Below are positions 35,173 to 43,610 of a stretch of 64,000 nt of DNA, in pieces. The DNA lies in NCBI GenBank assembly GCA_023451735.1, contig JAEXYH010000040.1, forward strand, positions 68,667 to 132,666. Direction: 5' to 3'. The first letter of the stretch is position 1; each line of letters begins with the position of its first letter. The position numbers and the translations under genes were made by a program. The notes under the pieces were generated by a model, which was not told the DNA's origin, ran no database searches, and saw only the letters and a list, made by a program, of their open reading frames with translations. The stretch comes from Pseudomonadota bacterium (GTDB lineage Bacteria > Pseudomonadota > Alphaproteobacteria > Rhizobiales > Rhizobiaceae).

Positions 35173-35355
35173 TGGAAACCGGTACTCTTTCGCATGGACA
35201 TCTCATTTCGATCGCCGAAGGACTGCATCGCAGGAATGACGGCCGCAACGGCGGCGGGGATCGAAATCATGGCTAAAGCATCAGGAGCCTGACGAGATTG
35301 ATCGTTGTCATGAAACACGAACAAATCTCCTTGCTGTCCATTCACTACGGACAAC

Positions 35356-35385
35356 AAAAAAGCTGCGGCATGATCTTGCCGCAGC
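35356..35385 (-). terminator. Rho-independent terminator of the alpha/beta hydrolase gene
   Basis: GCTGCGGCA (35362-35370) and TGCCGCAGC (35377-35385) form a 9-bp stem with loop TGATCT. On the minus strand it is followed by TTTTTT. It lies 22 nt after the hydrolase stop at 35408. Confidence 0.85.
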
Positions 35386-35407
35386 CTCTATTCGGAAGTC
35401 GGACCGC

Positions 35408-36385
35408 TCAGCCCTGGATGAAGGCCAGCAGATCGGCGTTCAGGACGTCGGCATGGGTCGTCAGCATTCCATGCGGATAACCGGCATAAACCTTCAGCGT
35501 ACCGTTCTTGACCAGTTTGACGGAGAGCTTGCCTGCATTGTCGATCGGCACCACTTGGTCGTCGTCGCCATGCATGACGAGGACCGGTACGGTAATAGCC
35601 TTGAGGTCCTCGGTCTGGTCGGTTTCGGAAAAGGCCTTGATGCCTTCGTAATGAGCCTTGGCGCTGCCCATCATGCCCTGGCGCCACCAATTCTGGATCA
35701 CGCCCGGATAAACCTTCGCGCCTTCGCGGTTGAAGCCGTAGAACGGGCCGGTCGGGAAATCGACGAAGAGCTGCGCACGGTTTTCGGCGACGCCCTTCCG
35801 GATCCCGTCGAAAACTTCGATCGGCACGCCGCCGGGATTGCTCTCGGTCTTCAGCATCAGCGGCGGCACGGCGGATACGAGAACCGCCTTGGCGACGCGA
35901 CCGGCCGGCTGGCCGTATTTAGCAACATAGCGGGCAACTTCGCCGCCGCCGGTGGAGTGGCCGATATGGACGGCATTCTTCAGGTCGAGATGCTCGACGA
36001 CGGCAAAGGCGTCAGCGGCGTAATGGTCCATGTCGTGACCTTCGGAGACCTGGGCCGAGCGGCCATGTCCACGGCGGTCATGGGCGACCACGCGAAAACC
36101 CTTGGAGAGAAAGAACAGCATCTGCGCGTCCCAATCGTCCGACGAGAGCGGCCAGCCGTGGTGGAAAACGATCGGCTGAGCGTCCTTCGGACCCCAGTCC
36201 TTGTAGAAGATTTCGACGCCGTCCTTGGTGGTGATCGTGCTCATGGTCTTGTTTCCTTCCGTGGGGTGTTGGGTGGATGCAGCATTAGCTGCGAGGGAGA
36301 ATGAGGATGGGAGTGCAAGGGTTGCAGCGACAGCGGCTCCAGAGAGCAATGCGCCGCGGCGCGTAAGGGAAAGATCGTTAGCCAT
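35408..36385 (-). CDS. Alpha/beta hydrolase (non-heme chloroperoxidase-like) with Tat signal
   Basis: A 325-residue enzyme. The N-terminus SLTRRGALLSGAAVAATLAL is a twin-arginine-type export signal, unusual for this mostly cytoplasmic family. The fold markers are HHGWPLSSDDW (oxyanion loop), the nucleophile elbow GHSTGG with Ser144, the acid in HGDDDQVVP (Asp274-276) and His305 in YPHG. Relatives include non-heme chloroperoxidases and arylesterases. ATG at 36385 has CGGAGACAAGC upstream. Its promoter carries the shared 45-bp element (36473-36517) and a TTGTTG/CAATAT promoter with 17-bp spacing. A role in removing reactive esters or lactones, as part of the LysR regulon, is inferred. Confidence 0.9.
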   Translation of the reverse strand: MANDLSLTRRGALLSGAAVAATLALPSSFSLAANAASTQHPTEGNKTMSTITTKDGVEIFYKDWGPKDAQPIVFHHGWPLSSDDWDAQMLFFLSKGFRVVAHDRRGHGRSAQVSEGHDMDHYAADAFAVVEHLDLKNAVHIGHSTGGGEVARYVAKYGQPAGRVAKAVLVSAVPPLMLKTESNPGGVPIEVFDGIRKGVAENRAQLFVDFPTGPFYGFNREGAKVYPGVIQNWWRQGMMGSAKAHYEGIKAFSETDQTEDLKAITVPVLVMHGDDDQVVPIDNAGKLSVKLVKNGTLKVYAGYPHGMLTTHADVLNADLLAFIQG

Positions 36386-36472
36386 GCTTGTCTCCGGGTG
36401 TTCTGTCGCTTGTCACAGGCGACACTATCTCTGTCTGACGAGGGGATATTGCTCAATTTTACTGAGACCAAC

Positions 36473-36517
36473 AATTGCGTTAATATTTTCGATTTAATTG
36501 CACTTATTGAAATAATG
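36473..36517 (-). promoter_or_regulatory. Shared 45-bp element, copy A (alpha/beta hydrolase promoter)
   Basis: Read toward the gene it begins CATTATTTC and ends GCAATT, with another GCAATT at positions 17-22. Its right end overlaps a -35 TTGTTG; a -10 CAATAT follows at 17 bp. It aligns without gaps to copies B, C and D. Confidence 0.75.
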
Positions 36518-36551
36518 GCGTGGGAGACAATTGCCGCCCATGCCAAGCTTG

Positions 36552-38162
36552 TTAGGCAGCGCCGGGCCGGTTGATCGTCAGGAAGTGGCGAACAACAGGC
36601 TTTTCCGGACCTGAATGATAGGCAAGTACTTTGCCTTGCAGGTCAGCATCGGCATTGGAAACCCGCTTGTGCTGTCTAAGGTGTTCTGCCCAGGATTCGA
36701 CCATGAACCATTCGACCAGCTTTTGCGGATCGGCACTGTCCTCCGTTATACCCCAGCCATAGGCACCATCGCGGCGGCGCTCCTGGGAAAGTTCATCGAG
36801 CGCATGCAGGAAGGCGGTACGATGGTGCTTTTCGACACGGTATTCGATGAGGATGAGGACGGGGCCGCGGTCATGGGCGACGGGTTCAGCGACAAGCGGC
36901 TCGGGCCAATGGTTGGACGGGATCATGTCCGCATCGCCGGTCGGCAGTTTCAGGCGATGCATGATGAAACCCGCCACGAGCAATCCGGCAGCGCCGATCA
37001 GCAGTGTTGTCTGTATGCCTGTCGCTTCACCAACCGCACCCCAGCCGATGCTGCCCGCCGTCATCGCACCGTTGAAGACGGTGAGGTAGACGGCAAGTCC
37101 ACGGCCACGCACCCAGTTGGGCAGGACGGCCTGGGCTGCGCCGTTCAGCGTGGTCAGCGCGGTAATCCAGGCGCCACCGAGGAAAAGCAGGACGACGATG
37201 GCAAACCATTTCGGCGGGGCAAGTGCGAGCGTACCCATGACCAATGCGGCGATGATGGCTGCACCGAGCAAAAGGCCATCGGAATCGAAACGCTCACGCA
37301 GTTTCGGCATGACCAAGGCACCACCGATCGCACCCGCGCCGACTGCGCCGAGCAGGATGCCGTAGAAGCTCGCATCGCCACCGAGCAGCTGACGGGCCAC
37401 GAGCGGCAGCAGCGCCCAGACGGCGCTGGCGAAGGCAAAGAAGATCGCGGCACGGACAAGCACGACATGCAGCGGGCGGCTGGCACGGGTATAGCGAAGG
37501 CCAGCACGAAACGCGCCGAAGAAGCCTTCCGCCAACGCGTCGTTGGTGTTCTTGGCACGCGGCCACCAGATGAGTGCGGCGATGACGACGAGATAGCTCG
37601 CGACGTCCGCGCCGTAGGTGACGCCGGCACCGAAGGCGGCAAGCAACAGGCCGCCGGCGGCGGGGCCGATCGACCGGGCAATGTTGATGCCGAGCGAGTT
37701 GAGCGCCACGGCACTTTTGACATCCTGCCGCGGCACAAGCTCGGGAACGATCGCCTGCCATGTCGGCCCCATCAATGCGGCACCGATACCGCCGACAAAG
37801 GTCAGAGCGATGAGGGAGCTGATCGACAGCATGCCGGTATGGGCGAGCGCCATCAGCGTGAGGCTGACTGATGCCAACAGGATTTGTACCGCGATGAGGA
37901 ATTTGCGGCGATCGAGAATGTCGGTCAGCACGCCCGCCGGGATGGCGAGAAGGAAGATCGGCAGTGTTCCGGCCGCCTGAACCATGGCGACGGCAGCCGG
38001 CGAGGCGGAAAGATCCGTCATCAGCCAGGAGCTGGCGACATCCCGCATGAAGCTGCCGGTATTGCCCAGCACGGTCGCTGCCCAGAGGACGGCAAAAACC
38101 GGTTGGGCGAGCGGGGCGAAGCTGCCGCCGCCCGACTTTGATGGGATTTTTGCGGCACTCAT
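36552..38162 (-). CDS. MFS exporter (EntS-like MFS_3) with C-terminal ABM-like domain
   Basis: A 536-residue protein. Residues about 15-420 are a 12-helix major facilitator of the MFS_3/EntS type (SFMRDVASSWLMTDL, GVLTDILDRRKFLI, GPTWQAIVPELVPRQDVKSAVALNS, GPAAGGLLLAAFG). Residues about 435-536 form an appended alpha/beta domain (PVLILIEYRVEKHHRTAFLHALDEL, WFMVESWAEHLRQHKRVSNAD) resembling antibiotic-biosynthesis-monooxygenase/dimeric ferredoxin-like folds. The start overlaps the DoxX stop (ATGA), so the two are one operon under 45-bp element copy B. Export of small toxic molecules is likely; the substrate is unknown. The appended domain may sense or bind it. Confidence 0.9.
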   Translation of the reverse strand: MSAAKIPSKSGGGSFAPLAQPVFAVLWAATVLGNTGSFMRDVASSWLMTDLSASPAAVAMVQAAGTLPIFLLAIPAGVLTDILDRRKFLIAVQILLASVSLTLMALAHTGMLSISSLIALTFVGGIGAALMGPTWQAIVPELVPRQDVKSAVALNSLGINIARSIGPAAGGLLLAAFGAGVTYGADVASYLVVIAALIWWPRAKNTNDALAEGFFGAFRAGLRYTRASRPLHVVLVRAAIFFAFASAVWALLPLVARQLLGGDASFYGILLGAVGAGAIGGALVMPKLRERFDSDGLLLGAAIIAALVMGTLALAPPKWFAIVVLLFLGGAWITALTTLNGAAQAVLPNWVRGRGLAVYLTVFNGAMTAGSIGWGAVGEATGIQTTLLIGAAGLLVAGFIMHRLKLPTGDADMIPSNHWPEPLVAEPVAHDRGPVLILIEYRVEKHHRTAFLHALDELSQERRRDGAYGWGITEDSADPQKLVEWFMVESWAEHLRQHKRVSNADADLQGKVLAYHSGPEKPVVRHFLTINRPGAA

Positions 38163-38602
38163 TTGGCATCTCCCTTGGTGAGATCGATTGCGGCGACGAT
38201 GACGAATGCACCGGCGAGGCCCAGATGTTCGAAGAAGGCATTGGTCGCCATCATGCGGTCCATGCTGGGCGCCATTTCCCAGAAACGAAGGGCAATGAAG
38301 GTGGCGAGAAGCGTGAAGCCCGACAGCGCGAGCGCGCCTGCCCAGCGCAGGAAACCGGATACGACCATGGCGGATGCCGTAAGCTCGAACACGATGACGG
38401 CCACGGCAAAGAAGACGGCAGGATGCAGGCCAAAATGCTGCATTTCTGCAATCGCGCCGTTGAAGTCGAAGATTTTGGTGAGCGGCCCCTGGATATAGGC
38501 CGCGCAGAGCGCAAGAAGCGCAACTGTGCGTGTTGCAGGCGCGGCCACGACGTCGGCGAGAACTCTGCTCAGGCGCCTCGTGGATGGGGAGTGGTCGGTC
38601 AT
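38159..38602 (-). CDS. DoxX-family membrane protein
   Basis: A 147-residue protein with four hydrophobic segments (for example TVALLALCAAYIQGPLTK, AVFFAVAVIVFELTASAMVV, AGALALSGFTLLATFIALRFW, LGLAGAFVIVAAIDL) and the DoxX/SURF4 pattern. I chose ATG at 38602, with AGAGGAGC upstream, over a longer frame. DoxX relatives such as CatD and MhqP accompany ring-cleaving dioxygenases and quinone-resistance genes; others act in thiosulfate oxidation. It is the first gene of the DoxX-MFS operon and its promoter carries 45-bp element copy B at the same distance as in the hydrolase promoter. Confidence 0.85.
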   Translation of the reverse strand: MTDHSPSTRRLSRVLADVVAAPATRTVALLALCAAYIQGPLTKIFDFNGAIAEMQHFGLHPAVFFAVAVIVFELTASAMVVSGFLRWAGALALSGFTLLATFIALRFWEMAPSMDRMMATNAFFEHLGLAGAFVIVAAIDLTKGDAK

Positions 38603-38690
38603 GTCTGCTCCTCTAAGATTTGGCCGGTCGAACTGAGCGGCGTTGATGTCGGCTGATGGAGCGATATTGGCTGGAAAGATTGCGGCCAAC

Positions 38691-38735
38691 AATTGCATCA
38701 ATTATTTCTATATAATTTCGATTATAGCAATTATG
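38691..38735 (-). promoter_or_regulatory. Shared 45-bp element, copy B (DoxX/MFS promoter)
   Basis: Begins CATAATTGC and ends GCAATT; the inner repeat is GAAATT. As in copy A, TTGTTG overlaps its end and CATAAT-like -10 CAATAT follows at 17 bp. Distance to the DoxX start is 88 nt, identical to copy A. Confidence 0.75.
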
Positions 38736-38804
38736 GTGTAGAGCGAACTCGCTGACACCGTGCCGGCGACGGGGCTCGAATTGCGAGGCATCCGCCCACT
38801 CCGC

Positions 38805-38889
38805 CGTCATGCTCGGGCTTGTCCGAGCATCTGCAACGTCTCAGCGGCTGCAACGTGGACGGATCCTCGGGACAAGCCCGAGCATGACG
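38805..38889. repeat. Long intergenic inverted repeat (rhizobial palindromic element)
   Basis: Two perfect 20-bp arms, CGTCATGCTCGGGCTTGTCC (38805-38824) and its complement (38870-38889), flank a 45-bp centre that contains GTCCGAGCATCTGC and GGATCCTCGGGAC, themselves related. Sequences of the CGTCATGCTCGGGCTTG type are dispersed many times in Rhizobium and Agrobacterium genomes. It lies between the DoxX promoter and the 3' end of the amidohydrolase gene, where it may form a hairpin at the transcript end. Confidence 0.8.
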
Positions 38890-38962
38890 TTTCATATGGT
38901 TGCGACGTTGCACGGAACGTTGAACCATTGTCGCCAACGCCCCGCTTTGCCACGGCCAGACC

Positions 38963-40945
38963 TCACACGGCCCAGCAGGAGCAGCCGAGCGCGCCGAAAA
39001 AGCCCTTCAGATCCGAGATCGGCAGTTTCGAGGTCCAGGCACCGGCGTGATCGTGGCCATGGACGCCGCAATCGCTGGCGCAGCCGCATGTCGAGATGGC
39101 CGTGCGGCGCAGCGAGCGGGCACCCGCCCCTTCCGGCTCGCCCCAGGCAGCATAACCGCCGAATGTGCGGACCGGAGACCAGTCGGGCATGGCTGGAGGA
39201 ATATTGCTTTCGTCGAGCGCGGAAAAATCACCGGCACCATAGACGATCTTGCCGCCTACCATGGTCAGTTCGGACGTCAGGAACGAGATTTCGTCCTCGG
39301 CGCAGGAGAAGAAGTCCTTGTCCGGCACGACCAGATCGGCGAACTGACCTTTTTCGATACGGCCCTTCTTGCCTTCCTCATTGGAGAACCATGTGACCTT
39401 TTCGGTCCACATGCGCAGCGCGGTTTCGCGGTCGAGGCAATTGGCACGCGGGTAGAGCTGCATGCCGCCGACCGTCTTGCCGGTCACCATCCATGACAGC
39501 GAAACCCACGGATTGTAGGAGGCGACGCGGGTGGCATCGGTACCGGCCGAGACGTTGACGCCCTTTTCCAGCATGCGCTTGATCGGCGGCGTGGCTTCGG
39601 CAACACCATGACCATACCGTTCGACGAAATATTCGCCCTGATAGGCCATGCGATGCTGGGTGGCGATGCCGCCGCCGAGTGTCGCGATACGATCGATCGA
39701 GCGTTCCGAAATGGTTTCCGCGTGGTCGAAAAACCAGTTGAGGCCTTCGAGCGGAATATCCTTGTTGACCTTCTCGAAGACATCAAGCGACCGCGAGATG
39801 GTTTCGTTATAGGTGGCGTGCATGCGCCAGGGCCAGCGGTTTTCGGCCAGAACCCGCACGACCTCTTCCAGTTCGCCTTCCATTTCCGGCGCCATTTCCG
39901 GGCGCGGCTGACGGAAATCCTCGAAATCGGCGGCGGAGAAGACAAGCATTTCGCCAGCCCCGTTGTGGCGGAAATAATCGTTGCCCTGCTTGTATTTGAC
40001 CGAAGACGTCCAGTTGAGAAAGTCCTGCTTCTCTTCCTTCGGCTTCTGGGTGAAGAGGTTGTAGGCGAGGCGAACGGTGAGCTGGTTCTCATCCGACAGC
40101 TTTTGGATGACTTGGTAATCGTCCGGGTAATTCTGATTGCCGCCGCCGGCATCGATGACGCCGGTGATGCCGAGGCGATTGAGTTCACGCATGAAATGGC
40201 GGGTAGAATTGACCTGATAGTCGAACGGCAGCTTTGGCCCCTTTGACAATGTCGAATAGAGGATGCCGGCATTGGGTTTGGCAAGCAGCATGCCGGTCGG
40301 GTTGCCGTTGGCATCGCGGGTGATCTCGCCGCCCGGTGGGTTCGGCGTATCACGGGTGTAACCGACGGAGCGAAGGGCGGCGCCGTTCAGAAGCGCCCGG
40401 TCATAAAGATGCAGAAGGAAGACCGGCGTATCGGGGGCGATCGCATTGATCTCCTCAATGGTCGGCAGACGCTTCTCAGTAAACTGATGTTCGGTAAAAC
40501 CGCCGACGACGCGGACCCATTGCGGGGCTGGCGTGATCGCCACCTGGCGTTTCAGCATGTCCATGGCATCGGCCAGCGACCGGACGCCATCCCAGCGCAG
40601 TTCCATATTGTAGTTCAGCCCCCCGCGCACGACGTGGGTGTGGTTGTCGATCAGGCCGGGCAGGACGCGCTTGCCTTTAAGGTCGATGATCTTCGTATCG
40701 GGACCGGCGAGTGCCATGATTTCGGCATCGGTGCCGACCTCGTGGAATAGGCCATCCTTGATGGCGATTGCCGTGGCATTCGGGTTGGTCCGATCGAGCG
40801 TGGTGACGCGACCGTTATGGAGAATGGTTTCGGGGTGCATTGTATCGGTTCCGGTTTTGACGGGATCGGCAGCGCGCGCCGACGAGAAAAGCGACGGAAA
40901 GGCGAGGGTCGATGCCGCGCCGAGAAGGGTTCTGCGTGTGGGCAT
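38963..40945 (-). CDS. Amidohydrolase, YtcJ-like, exported
   Basis: A 660-residue amidohydrolase-superfamily protein. The N-terminus PTRRTLLGAASTLAFPSL is a Tat-like signal. The metal-site motif is LIDNHTHV after the beta-sandwich (LPGLIDNHTHVVRGG, residues about 93-107); later ligands are in WRMHATYNE and WFFDHAETI, and the final Asp in SAGTDATRV. The layout matches the YtcJ group, whose substrates are mostly unknown (some hydrolyse N-substituted formamides or carbamates). The last 45 residues are unusual, Cys/His-rich: STCGCASDCGVHGHDHAGAW and ALGCSCWAV. The stop overlaps the start region of nothing downstream; XapX lies directly upstream (start 41235, stop 40945), suggesting one operon with the isochorismatase-like gene. 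Confidence 0.88.
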   Translation of the reverse strand: MPTRRTLLGAASTLAFPSLFSSARAADPVKTGTDTMHPETILHNGRVTTLDRTNPNATAIAIKDGLFHEVGTDAEIMALAGPDTKIIDLKGKRVLPGLIDNHTHVVRGGLNYNMELRWDGVRSLADAMDMLKRQVAITPAPQWVRVVGGFTEHQFTEKRLPTIEEINAIAPDTPVFLLHLYDRALLNGAALRSVGYTRDTPNPPGGEITRDANGNPTGMLLAKPNAGILYSTLSKGPKLPFDYQVNSTRHFMRELNRLGITGVIDAGGGNQNYPDDYQVIQKLSDENQLTVRLAYNLFTQKPKEEKQDFLNWTSSVKYKQGNDYFRHNGAGEMLVFSAADFEDFRQPRPEMAPEMEGELEEVVRVLAENRWPWRMHATYNETISRSLDVFEKVNKDIPLEGLNWFFDHAETISERSIDRIATLGGGIATQHRMAYQGEYFVERYGHGVAEATPPIKRMLEKGVNVSAGTDATRVASYNPWVSLSWMVTGKTVGGMQLYPRANCLDRETALRMWTEKVTWFSNEEGKKGRIEKGQFADLVVPDKDFFSCAEDEISFLTSELTMVGGKIVYGAGDFSALDESNIPPAMPDWSPVRTFGGYAAWGEPEGAGARSLRRTAISTCGCASDCGVHGHDHAGAWTSKLPISDLKGFFGALGCSCWAV

Positions 40946-41235
40946 CAGCTTCTCTCCTCTGTAGGTGATGTCTTGCGGCCGGCCATTTCGGCAGACCGTT
41001 CATTGCCCTTCGGCAGGTGGCCGAACATGTGCGGCTTGATCTGGTGGATCCATGAGATCGCCGCAGGCTCCTTACTCCACAGCGTTTTCGCCAGCGGGAT
41101 GATCTGTTCGCCGACCAGAATGCCGAGCAGACCGACGAGAGCGATGACCGGCGGGGCGGGCGAGCGGACGTTGAGCAGGCTGTAGACGATGCCGACCAGA
41201 AGACCGGCGCCGAGAGACAGAAGATAGATTTTCAT
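40945..41235 (-). CDS. XapX domain small membrane protein
   Basis: A 96-residue protein with two hydrophobic segments in the first 50 residues (MKIYLLSLGAGLLVGIVYSLL, PPVIALVGLLGILVGEQ) matching the XapX domain (DUF1427). The polar C-terminus is probably cytoplasmic. ATG at 41235 has GGAGGTTTCCC upstream. It shares one base with the amidohydrolase start region (stop at 40945, start of amidohydrolase at 40945), so translation is coupled. XapX proteins recur beside amidohydrolases and isochorismatase-like hydrolases; their function is unknown. Confidence 0.85.
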   Translation of the reverse strand: MKIYLLSLGAGLLVGIVYSLLNVRSPAPPVIALVGLLGILVGEQIIPLAKTLWSKEPAAISWIHQIKPHMFGHLPKGNERSAEMAGRKTSPTEERS

Positions 41236-41300
41236 GGGAAACCTCCTCGGTGACAGGAAAACCGCTCCGATCGGGGTTATCGGAGCAGTTCCATCAGGCC

Positions 41301-41993
41301 TTACTTGTTGGCGGGGTTCGGGCCGATGCGCTTGCCGTGGGTGACGCGCTCTGCGGCGTCGTGGACCATGGTATAGGCGTAATCGATGCCCATGCCGTAA
41401 GCGCCGGAATGTTCCTTGGCGAGTGTGGTGACGGCGTCATAGGTTTCGCGGTGTGCCCAATCGCGCTGCCATTCGAGCAGAACCTGCTGCCAGGTGACCG
41501 GGATGACGCCGGCCTGAACCATGCGGTCCATCGCGTATTTGTGGGCGTCGGCAGTCGTGCCGCCGGAGGCGTCGGCGACCATGTAGATTTCGAAGTCGGA
41601 GCGGTCGTTCATCGCCGACAGCGCGAAGGTCGTGTTGCAGACTTCGGTCCAGAGGCCCGAAACGACGATCTTCTTACGGCCTTCGGCGGCATTCTTGTCG
41701 AGCGCGTCGCGGACGTTCTGGTCGTCCCAGGAATTCATCGAGGTACGCTCGAGAATGTCGTTTTCCGGGAAGACCGACAGCAATTCCGGGAAGGTGTGGC
41801 CGGAGAAGGAAAGGGTTTCGACCGTGGTGATCGTGGTCGGGATATTGAAGATTTTTGCAGCCTTGGCGAGGCCGACGACATTGTTCTTCAGGACCTGGCG
41901 GTCCATCGACTGGACGCCGAAGGCCATCTGCGGCTGCTGGTCGATGAAGATGAGCTGGCTGTTCTTCGGGGTCAGGACTTCGAGCTTGGACAT
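41301..41993 (-). CDS. Isochorismatase-like cysteine hydrolase (YcaC group)
   Basis: A 230-residue hydrolase. Catalytic Asp18 (IFIDQQPQM) and Cys119 (SGLWTEVCNTT) are present, with the cis-peptide region before the Cys as in the family; the segment ILERTSMNSWDD matches the YcaC group, where the usual Lys position is not obvious. ATG at 41993 has AAGAGGAACC upstream; the frame is open further but without family sequence. Substrates of YcaC-like enzymes are unknown. The 45-bp element copy C lies 200 nt upstream, implying a long leader. It is the first gene of the isochorismatase-XapX-amidohydrolase operon. Confidence 0.88.
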   Translation of the reverse strand: MSKLEVLTPKNSQLIFIDQQPQMAFGVQSMDRQVLKNNVVGLAKAAKIFNIPTTITTVETLSFSGHTFPELLSVFPENDILERTSMNSWDDQNVRDALDKNAAEGRKKIVVSGLWTEVCNTTFALSAMNDRSDFEIYMVADASGGTTADAHKYAMDRMVQAGVIPVTWQQVLLEWQRDWAHRETYDAVTTLAKEHSGAYGMGIDYAYTMVHDAAERVTHGKRIGPNPANK

Positions 41994-42456
41994 TTTCAGG
42001 TTCCTCTTGGCGTTGGTTGAACCGCTGACGCGGCAGGTTTTGACTGGGCAGCACCTGCCGACCGGGCGCCGGGGTGTCGGCGCTCGTCTCAGGAGGTTCG
42101 TGAGTGTCTGGAAACTTTCGAGCTTGTCGCTCCGTCCACTCTCGTTCGTCTTGGCTGCTGAAAAGAAACCTAAAGCGATTTCGAAATTCACGGAATTGCA
42201 ATATTAATTGCGAGTGAATTGCGATTTTCGAAATTATTACTTTATGCCCTCCCGGCTCCCGTCGTGTCGGGCTAAGCCCCGATGATGATCGTTCGGCAGC
42301 ATGGAAAGTGGCTCAATTGTTGAAAATGGTCTTGTCTCAAAGTCCGGTGAATTGGACGTAAGGAATGTCAGGTTTGCCAAATGGCAAAAAACGGACATAG
42401 GGCGGCAGGTTTTCAGGCTTGCCGGCAGCAGCGACGAAATCGGTCTGGAAAGACGG
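41994..42456. other. 463-bp region: long leader of isochorismatase-like gene and AraC gene end
   Basis: It contains 45-bp element copy C (42194-42238), a roughly 200-nt leader with GC-rich stretches before the hydrolase gene, and a short palindrome TTTGCCA-AA-TGGCAAA at 42373-42388. No gene is supported. Confidence 0.5.
42194..42238 (-). promoter_or_regulatory. Shared 45-bp element, copy C (isochorismatase-like/XapX/amidohydrolase operon)
   Basis: Begins AATAATTTC, has GCAATT at positions 17-22 and ends ATATTGCAATT. The -35/-10 pair downstream is less clear than in copies A and B. Confidence 0.75.
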
Positions 42457-43374
42457 TCAGCTGTTGCGGCGCCAATGCCCCGGCGTCGTTCCCACGACGT
42501 TGGTGAAAACCCGGGTAAAATGGCTCTGGTCCGCGAAGCCACAGGAAATCGCCACTTCGGACAGCGAGACTTGCGAGCCGCGTAAAAGTTCGCGCGCCCG
42601 CGTAATCCGTTCGTTGAGAAGCCACTGATAGGGCGTCACGCCGGTGGTCTCGCGAAAGGCGCGAATGAAATAGCCGCGCGACAGATTGCAGGCACGCGAG
42701 ACATCCAGAATGGATATCTGTCCGTCCAGGTTTTCGAGCAGGAGGTTTTTGGCGAGCACTTCGTGTGACCGCGACAGCTTTCTCGATCGTGTCGAGGATA
42801 GCTGCGTCCTGCCTCCGTAACGTTGAACCAGATGGGTTCCGATCGCCGTCGCCAGCTGGTCGACGAACAGCTTGCTTGCCTGCTCAGGATGCTCCAGTGC
42901 CGGAATGAGCGCGCGCACGAGATTGGCGAGAACCGGGTCTGTCGACGCGGTTTCAGCCTCCAGCATCGTCACGCCGGAAAAGTCCGCCTCCTGCGCAATT
43001 CTGTTCAACGACGCCGGCGAAATCTCGAGCAGGAGCATGTCGAAGGCCCCATTGAGATCGGCTTTGTAAGGCTCGGCGAGATTGCGGATGTAGAGCGAAT
43101 CCTCCTCGAACAGATGGGTCGTGGCGTGATGTTCGTGGAAGATCCGGCGTGTATGGCCAACAACAGTCGATATGCCGATGGCAAAACCGCGATCGCTGGC
43201 CGATGTCACGACCTGCTCTATCCCGTCATCGCGCGTTCCCTTGCGGAAAAACGATATGTCCGCGCCGCGAAGGGACTGATCCTTGTAGAGCTTGTCGAAA
43301 GAACATCCGAAACTGTCGGTCGTCTGCGCGCTATTCGATTTCGTCCCGGCGATGGATTTACGGAGCAAGGGCAC
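42457..43374 (-). CDS. AraC-family transcriptional regulator
   Basis: A 305-residue regulator; GTG start at 43374. Residues about 1-190 are an AraC-type ligand/dimer domain; residues about 200-305 hold the two helix-turn-helix motifs (DVSRACNLSRGYFIRAFRETTGVTPYQWL and SEVAISCGFADQSHFTRVFTNVVGTTPGHWRR). It is divergent from the sensor-only paralogue at 43611-44174, with a 236-bp shared promoter region. It does not carry the 45-bp element. Effector and targets are unknown. Confidence 0.9.
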   Translation of the reverse strand: MPLLRKSIAGTKSNSAQTTDSFGCSFDKLYKDQSLRGADISFFRKGTRDDGIEQVVTSASDRGFAIGISTVVGHTRRIFHEHHATTHLFEEDSLYIRNLAEPYKADLNGAFDMLLLEISPASLNRIAQEADFSGVTMLEAETASTDPVLANLVRALIPALEHPEQASKLFVDQLATAIGTHLVQRYGGRTQLSSTRSRKLSRSHEVLAKNLLLENLDGQISILDVSRACNLSRGYFIRAFRETTGVTPYQWLLNERITRARELLRGSQVSLSEVAISCGFADQSHFTRVFTNVVGTTPGHWRRNS

Positions 43375-43610
43375 TACTTTCTCTTTTCACCGCTCAAGGT
43401 CGATCAGGAGCGACCACGGGCCGACATGCGTTTTGATGCCATGGCTGCAAGATTTGGTCTATTCCGTTCTATCACACGTATGATTGTCGAATATGATTGA
43501 TTACGCCATACCGCTTAAGTCGAAACGGATAACCGGCTTCGACTTTACCCACTCTTCTCTTTGCACAGCGCGGGCGTATAGGATCCGATGCCGGAACAAT
43601 CGAGACACAT

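Noticed and set aside
35193..35291. 32-codon ATG frame on the plus strand between the LysR and hydrolase genes
   Set aside because: Too short and without a ribosome site to support; possibly a leader peptide, but nothing shows it.
36615..37871. 418-codon open frame on the plus strand opposite the MFS gene
   Set aside because: Antisense shadow of a GC-rich gene; composition is biased and no family resemblance. Similar long antisense frames at 50898-52310, 54750-55805, 58123-59208 and 59135-60364 were set aside for the same reason.
42373..42388. TTTGCCA-AA-TGGCAAA palindrome after the AraC gene
   Set aside because: The A-run is on the wrong side for a terminator of the AraC gene, and no gene starts nearby that it could control.
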